From: Methanomassiliicoccales archaeon LGM-DZ1
GTDB lineage: Archaea > Thermoplasmatota > Thermoplasmata > Methanomassiliicoccales > Methanomethylophilaceae
Assembly (NCBI GenBank): GCA_030168595.1
Contig: CP115556.1
Span: 1,054,001-1,118,000 of the forward strand
DNA length: 64,000 nucleotides
Direction: 5' to 3'
Shown here piece by piece: positions 61,333 to 64,000 of this stretch. The translations under genes and the position numbers were made by a program. The notes beneath the pieces are model-generated. The model did no database searches and was not told where the DNA came from. It saw only the letters and a program-made list of their open reading frames with translations. The stretch's first letter is position 1; every line of letters begins with the position of its first letter.

Positions 61333-61387
61333 TTCCGCTGCATGCAGCATGCTGCTCTCAAGAACCCCTGCCGATTATCTGCCATAA

Positions 61388-61693
61388 ATGAACATCCTGA
61401 GGGACAGATATTTCCTGATCTGCGTGGCGGCGGCCTTCATCCTCATTGCATCCTCGTTCTTCTGGGACAGCGGAGATGGAGAGAGTGGAGTCGCAGGAAT
61501 AGCCAGGGATGTGAAGGAGACGGAAAACGGGTTCGTCTTCTCCCTCGAGGATGCTTCCGGGGAGGAGACGAGATGCTTTTCCAAAGACCGCCCGGAACCG
61601 GGCGCGGTCTACAGGGCCGAAGGAAGCATGTCTGACGACGGGACGATGCTCTTCGTCAGTTCGCTGGAGCTCCTGCTTCCGGCGCGGGAATGA
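61388..61693 (+). CDS. Membrane-anchored small OB-fold-like protein
   Basis: 101 residues. An N-terminal membrane helix (about 9-24, FLICVAAAFILIASSFFW) anchors an extracellular domain of strands (GVAGIARDVKETENGFVFSLED, ETRCFSKDRPEPGAVYRAEGSMSDDGTMLFVSSLEL) that resembles a small OB fold. Function is unknown. It lies 32 bp upstream of tiaS. Confidence 0.6.
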   Translation: MNILRDRYFLICVAAAFILIASSFFWDSGDGESGVAGIARDVKETENGFVFSLEDASGEETRCFSKDRPEPGAVYRAEGSMSDDGTMLFVSSLELLLPARE

Positions 61694-61725
61694 TTTAAAC
61701 ATCCCCTGCCGATGGCGGAGCGATC

Positions 61726-63066
61726 ATGTTCGTAGCTGCGGACGATACCGATTCGATGAGGGGCAACTGCACCACATATCTCGCGACCGAGATCATCCGC
61801 GTACTGGTCTACGAAGATGGGCTGGACCTCATCGGCTACCCGAGGCTGGTCCGCCTCAACCCAGCCATCCCTTGGAAGACCCGCGGCAACGGCGCTCTCG
61901 TCATGCGTTTCGGGAAAGGGACCGGGAAGTAGACGTTCATCGGGAACATCGAAGGCAGGGAGCTTTATTGCTGTGAGTCCCAGACGGAATGGGAGCCGGA
62001 CCCTGAGGCCCTCGCCGGACGCATCCGTCCCATCGTGGAGGAATACCACGATCCGGTCGATTCCGATCCGGGGATCGTCATAAGCCGCGTCCGCCCGGAC
62101 CCGTCCTTCTACCGGCGGGGCGTGACCCGCGTCATGAAGCGCTCCGATATCGAAGCGGAGATAGAATGCATCGGCGCCGCGAAGATCGAGCTCGGCTGCG
62201 GGCGCGGGATCATAGGGTGCGTCTGCGGCATGGCCTGGGTCCCTGAGGACCACACCTACGAGCTCCTGTCGTACCGCCCCCGTTCCAGGTGGGGGACGGA
62301 GAGGATCTTCGACCCCTCCACCGTGGCGCGCGCGGAGCATGAGATCCCAACCTCCTTCAACAGCTGGGACGACCGTCTGGCACAGTGCGCCATGGTCCCC
62401 GGGACCCCCTGCCCGGTCATGTACGGCTTCCGCGGCGACGTGCCGGAGGACCTCATCCGCGGGCATGATATCATCAAGACCGAGCCTCAGAGCAGATGGG
62501 TCATATTCGAGAGCAACCAGGGCACGGACGATCATATCATCCGCGATTTCACGCCGGAGGAGTTCATCCCGAACAGCTCCTACCTCATCCGCGGGACGGT
62601 CGTGTCCGAGCAGAGGATCCGCGGCGGCCACACCTTCCTCTCAATCGATACCGAATGCGGGAGGGTGGTCTGTGCGGCCTACGAGCCCTCCGGTCCTTTC
62701 CGCTATCTCCTCGACTGGCTCGACCCGGGGGACACCGTGGAGGTCATGGGGGAGCTCAGGGACAGCCCGAGGACCCTGAACCTCGAGAAGGTGCATGTTA
62801 TCTCCCTTGTAGATGAATGGGAGAAGGTCTCCAACCCCGTATGCCCGAACTGCGGGACCACGATGTCGTCCGCCGGCAGGGGCAAAGGCTACCGCTGCCG
62901 CAAATGCGGGGCCCAGGCGGCGCAGGCCGTGATGAAGAAGAAGGTCCGCCCGGTGGTCCTGGGATGGTACGAGCCTCCCACGGAGGCCCGCAGGCATCTT
63001 TCCAAGCCCCTCAAGCGCATGGGGGAGGTACAGCCCGTGGAATTCGTCGATTGCCGTAATCACTGA
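61726..63066 (+). CDS. tiaS: tRNA(Ile2) 2-agmatinylcytidine synthetase TiaS with in-frame TAG (probable pyrrolysine)
   Basis: 446 residues if TAG at codon 69 is read through. TiaS attaches agmatine to C34 of tRNA(Ile2) so that it reads AUA. The kinase-like N-domain has ADDTDSMRGNCTTYLA (residues 5-20) and RLNPAIPWKTRGNGA (near 43-57). After the TAG come the FLD/ferredoxin-like part (KIELGCGRGIIGC near 153), SFNSWDDRLAQCAMVPGTPCPVMYGFRG near 210, an OB fold, and a zinc ribbon (CPNCGTTMSSAGRGKGYRCRKCG, near 373-395). The C-terminal RRHLSKPLKRMG is highly characteristic. Without readthrough, only 68 residues would be made. All parts after the TAG look well conserved. Confidence 0.93.
61930..61932 (+). 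other. In-frame amber codon, predicted pyrrolysine site in TiaS
   Basis: TAG lies between GKGTGK and TFIGNIEGREL. The frame is uninterrupted on both sides with similar codon bias. No frameshift, alternative start or overlapping gene explains it. The position is in a region I expect to be variable in TiaS (between the RGNGA motif and the catalytic core). The first ATG after it would be at about codon 104. Confidence 0.85.
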
Positions 63067-63128
63067 ACGGCATCGTTATATACTGATGAATGGGAATCTG
63101 CCATCGCTATACACGGAAGGGACATTCC

Positions 63129-64000
63129 ATGGACGAAGCAGTAATCATAAGCGCATGCAGGACCGCAGTCGGAAAGTACGGCAAGACGCTCAGCGGGATC
63201 AAAGCGACCGATCTCGGGGCCCATTGCGTGAAAGAGGCCGTCAGGAGGGCCGGTATCGAGGCCTCCGACGTCCAGGAATGCATAATGGGGAACGTCCTGT
63301 CCGCAGGTCTGGGACAGAACCCCGCGAGGCAGGCCGCCGTCGGCGCCGGGCTCCCTGTGGAGATCGGGTCGTTCACCGTCAACGCCGTCTGCGGATCGGC
63401 CCTCAAGGCCGTGATGCTCGCCGCCGATGCCATCAAAGCAGGCGAGTACGAGTGCATCGCGGCAGGCGGCATGGAGAGCATGTCCAATGCCCCGTACCTG
63501 CTCACCGGCGCCCGCTGGGGATACAGGATGAACGACCAGACCGTCGTCGACTCGATGGTCCACGACGGGCTCTGGGACATCTTCAACAACCAGCACATGG
63601 GATTCACCGGCGAGATCGTTGCCGAGAGGTTCAACGTCACCAGGGAGGATGCCGACCAGCTCTCCGTCGACAGCCACAGGAAGGCCCATGAGGCGCAGGT
63701 CTCCGGGAAGTTCGACAAGGAGATCGTCCCCTTCACCATCCACAGCAAGAAAGGGGACATCGTGTTCGACAAGGACGAGGGCATCAGGCCCGACTCCACC
63801 CTCGAGTCCCTCGGGAAGCTCAAGCCCGTGTTCAAGAAGGACGGCATCGTGACCGCGGGGAACTCCTCGCAGCTCTCCGACGGCGGGTCCGCCGTCATCG
63901 TCGCCTCCAGGAAATGGGCGGAGGAGCACGGTATCAAGCCGATGGCCTCCATCGTCGCCTACGGCGAGAGGGGAGTCCTCCCCGAGAGGATCATGGAGGC
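63129..64000 (+). CDS. Thiolase family protein (acetyl-CoA C-acetyltransferase-like), 3' end outside window
   Basis: 290 residues are visible. The N-terminal pattern MDEAVIISACRTAVGKYGK and the active-site Cys in NAVCGSALKAVMLAADAIKAG near residue 88 are typical of thiolases, and GGMESMSNAPYLL follows. It could make acetoacetyl-CoA for the mevalonate pathway or degrade acyl-CoAs; neighbours beyond the window would decide. The TATA-like GTTATATAC (about 63073-63081) lies some 50 bp upstream, and GGAAGGG precedes the ATG at 63129. Confidence 0.93.
   Translation, partial: MDEAVIISACRTAVGKYGKTLSGIKATDLGAHCVKEAVRRAGIEASDVQECIMGNVLSAGLGQNPARQAAVGAGLPVEIGSFTVNAVCGSALKAVMLAADAIKAGEYECIAAGGMESMSNAPYLLTGARWGYRMNDQTVVDSMVHDGLWDIFNNQHMGFTGEIVAERFNVTREDADQLSVDSHRKAHEAQVSGKFDKEIVPFTIHSKKGDIVFDKDEGIRPDSTLESLGKLKPVFKKDGIVTAGNSSQLSDGGSAVIVASRKWAEEHGIKPMASIVAYGERGVLPERIME

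Noticed and set aside
61726-61932. TiaS as a 68-aa gene followed by a separate gene starting near 62035
   Set aside because: The two parts are in one frame with a single TAG between them, and both halves are needed for the known TiaS architecture; no start signal lies in the gap.
1-64000. tRNA, rRNA and CRISPR loci
   Set aside because: I searched by eye for T-arm GGTTC-type motifs, rRNA-like blocks and regularly spaced repeats and saw none; the only tandem repeats are the protein B repeats and the 34-bp units.

Overview
The window is GC-rich archaeal DNA from a Thermoplasmata-type euryarchaeon, most likely a host-associated member of the Methanomassiliicoccales (Methanomethylophilaceae-like). 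The evidence is archaeal information-processing genes throughout (PriL, DP1, Orc1/Cdc6, TFB, Spt5, Gar1, EndA, TiaS, archaeal r-proteins), an A-type ATP synthase operon in the order H-I-K-E-C-F-A-B-D, many leaderless starts about 25 bp after a TATA box, and a surface protein built of Listeria/Bacteroides-type B repeats as found in gut members of this order. Pyrrolysine decoding is strongly suggested: the tiaS gene is one clean frame interrupted only by a TAG at 61930-61932. Among about 68 complete genes one ends in TAG, five in TAA and the rest in TGA. No pyl or methyltransferase gene lies in the window.

Layout. 1-13200: a cut-off CDP-alcohol phosphatidyltransferase, Zn-ribbon protein plus aEF-1beta, a GT2, malic enzyme, radical SAM protein plus primase large subunit, then a long minus-strand run (PPS, AhcY, two GT4 enzymes, a PfkB kinase, a Fap7-like kinase and a second CDP-alcohol transferase). 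13200-18600: an accessory island with a decayed Ada-like fragment, a 1093-aa LRR/B-repeat surface protein and an intact ISL3-type insertion sequence (48-bp inverted repeats, 8-bp target duplication) in that gene's promoter region. 18600-27200: TrmJ, a divergent FtsZ/tubulin-like protein with an RHH partner, and the secE-spt5-rpl11-rpl1-rpl10-rpl12 ribosomal cluster, split between rpl11 and rpl1 by an oppositely oriented DUF4143 ATPase behind a triplicated 34-bp repeat. 27200-33400: purine genes (guaAa, guaAb, purE), a CMD-acetyltransferase fusion, a methyltransferase and a second DUF4143 ATPase. 33600-39400: gar1 overlapping tfb, a DUF5714 protein, a one-repeat TFB-like protein, EndA and TrpB2. 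39700-43200: a heat-shock-like cluster (winged-helix regulator, Cdc48/VAT ATPase, Hsp20). 43300-49300: a regulator, a CPBP protease, a TIM-barrel protein, an RNA-binding protein and PolD small subunit. 49300-57920: the ATP synthase operon. 58100-64000: dCMP deaminase, signal peptidase, orc1/cdc6 flanked by origin recognition boxes (a probable replication origin), TiaS with the in-frame amber codon, and the start of a thiolase gene.

Recurring themes are GC-rich hairpins of GGGGCC..GGCCCC type just after stop codons, translationally coupled overlaps (ATGA, TGATG), and two genes that seem to start at CTG. Coordinates of short sites were counted by hand and may be off by a base.
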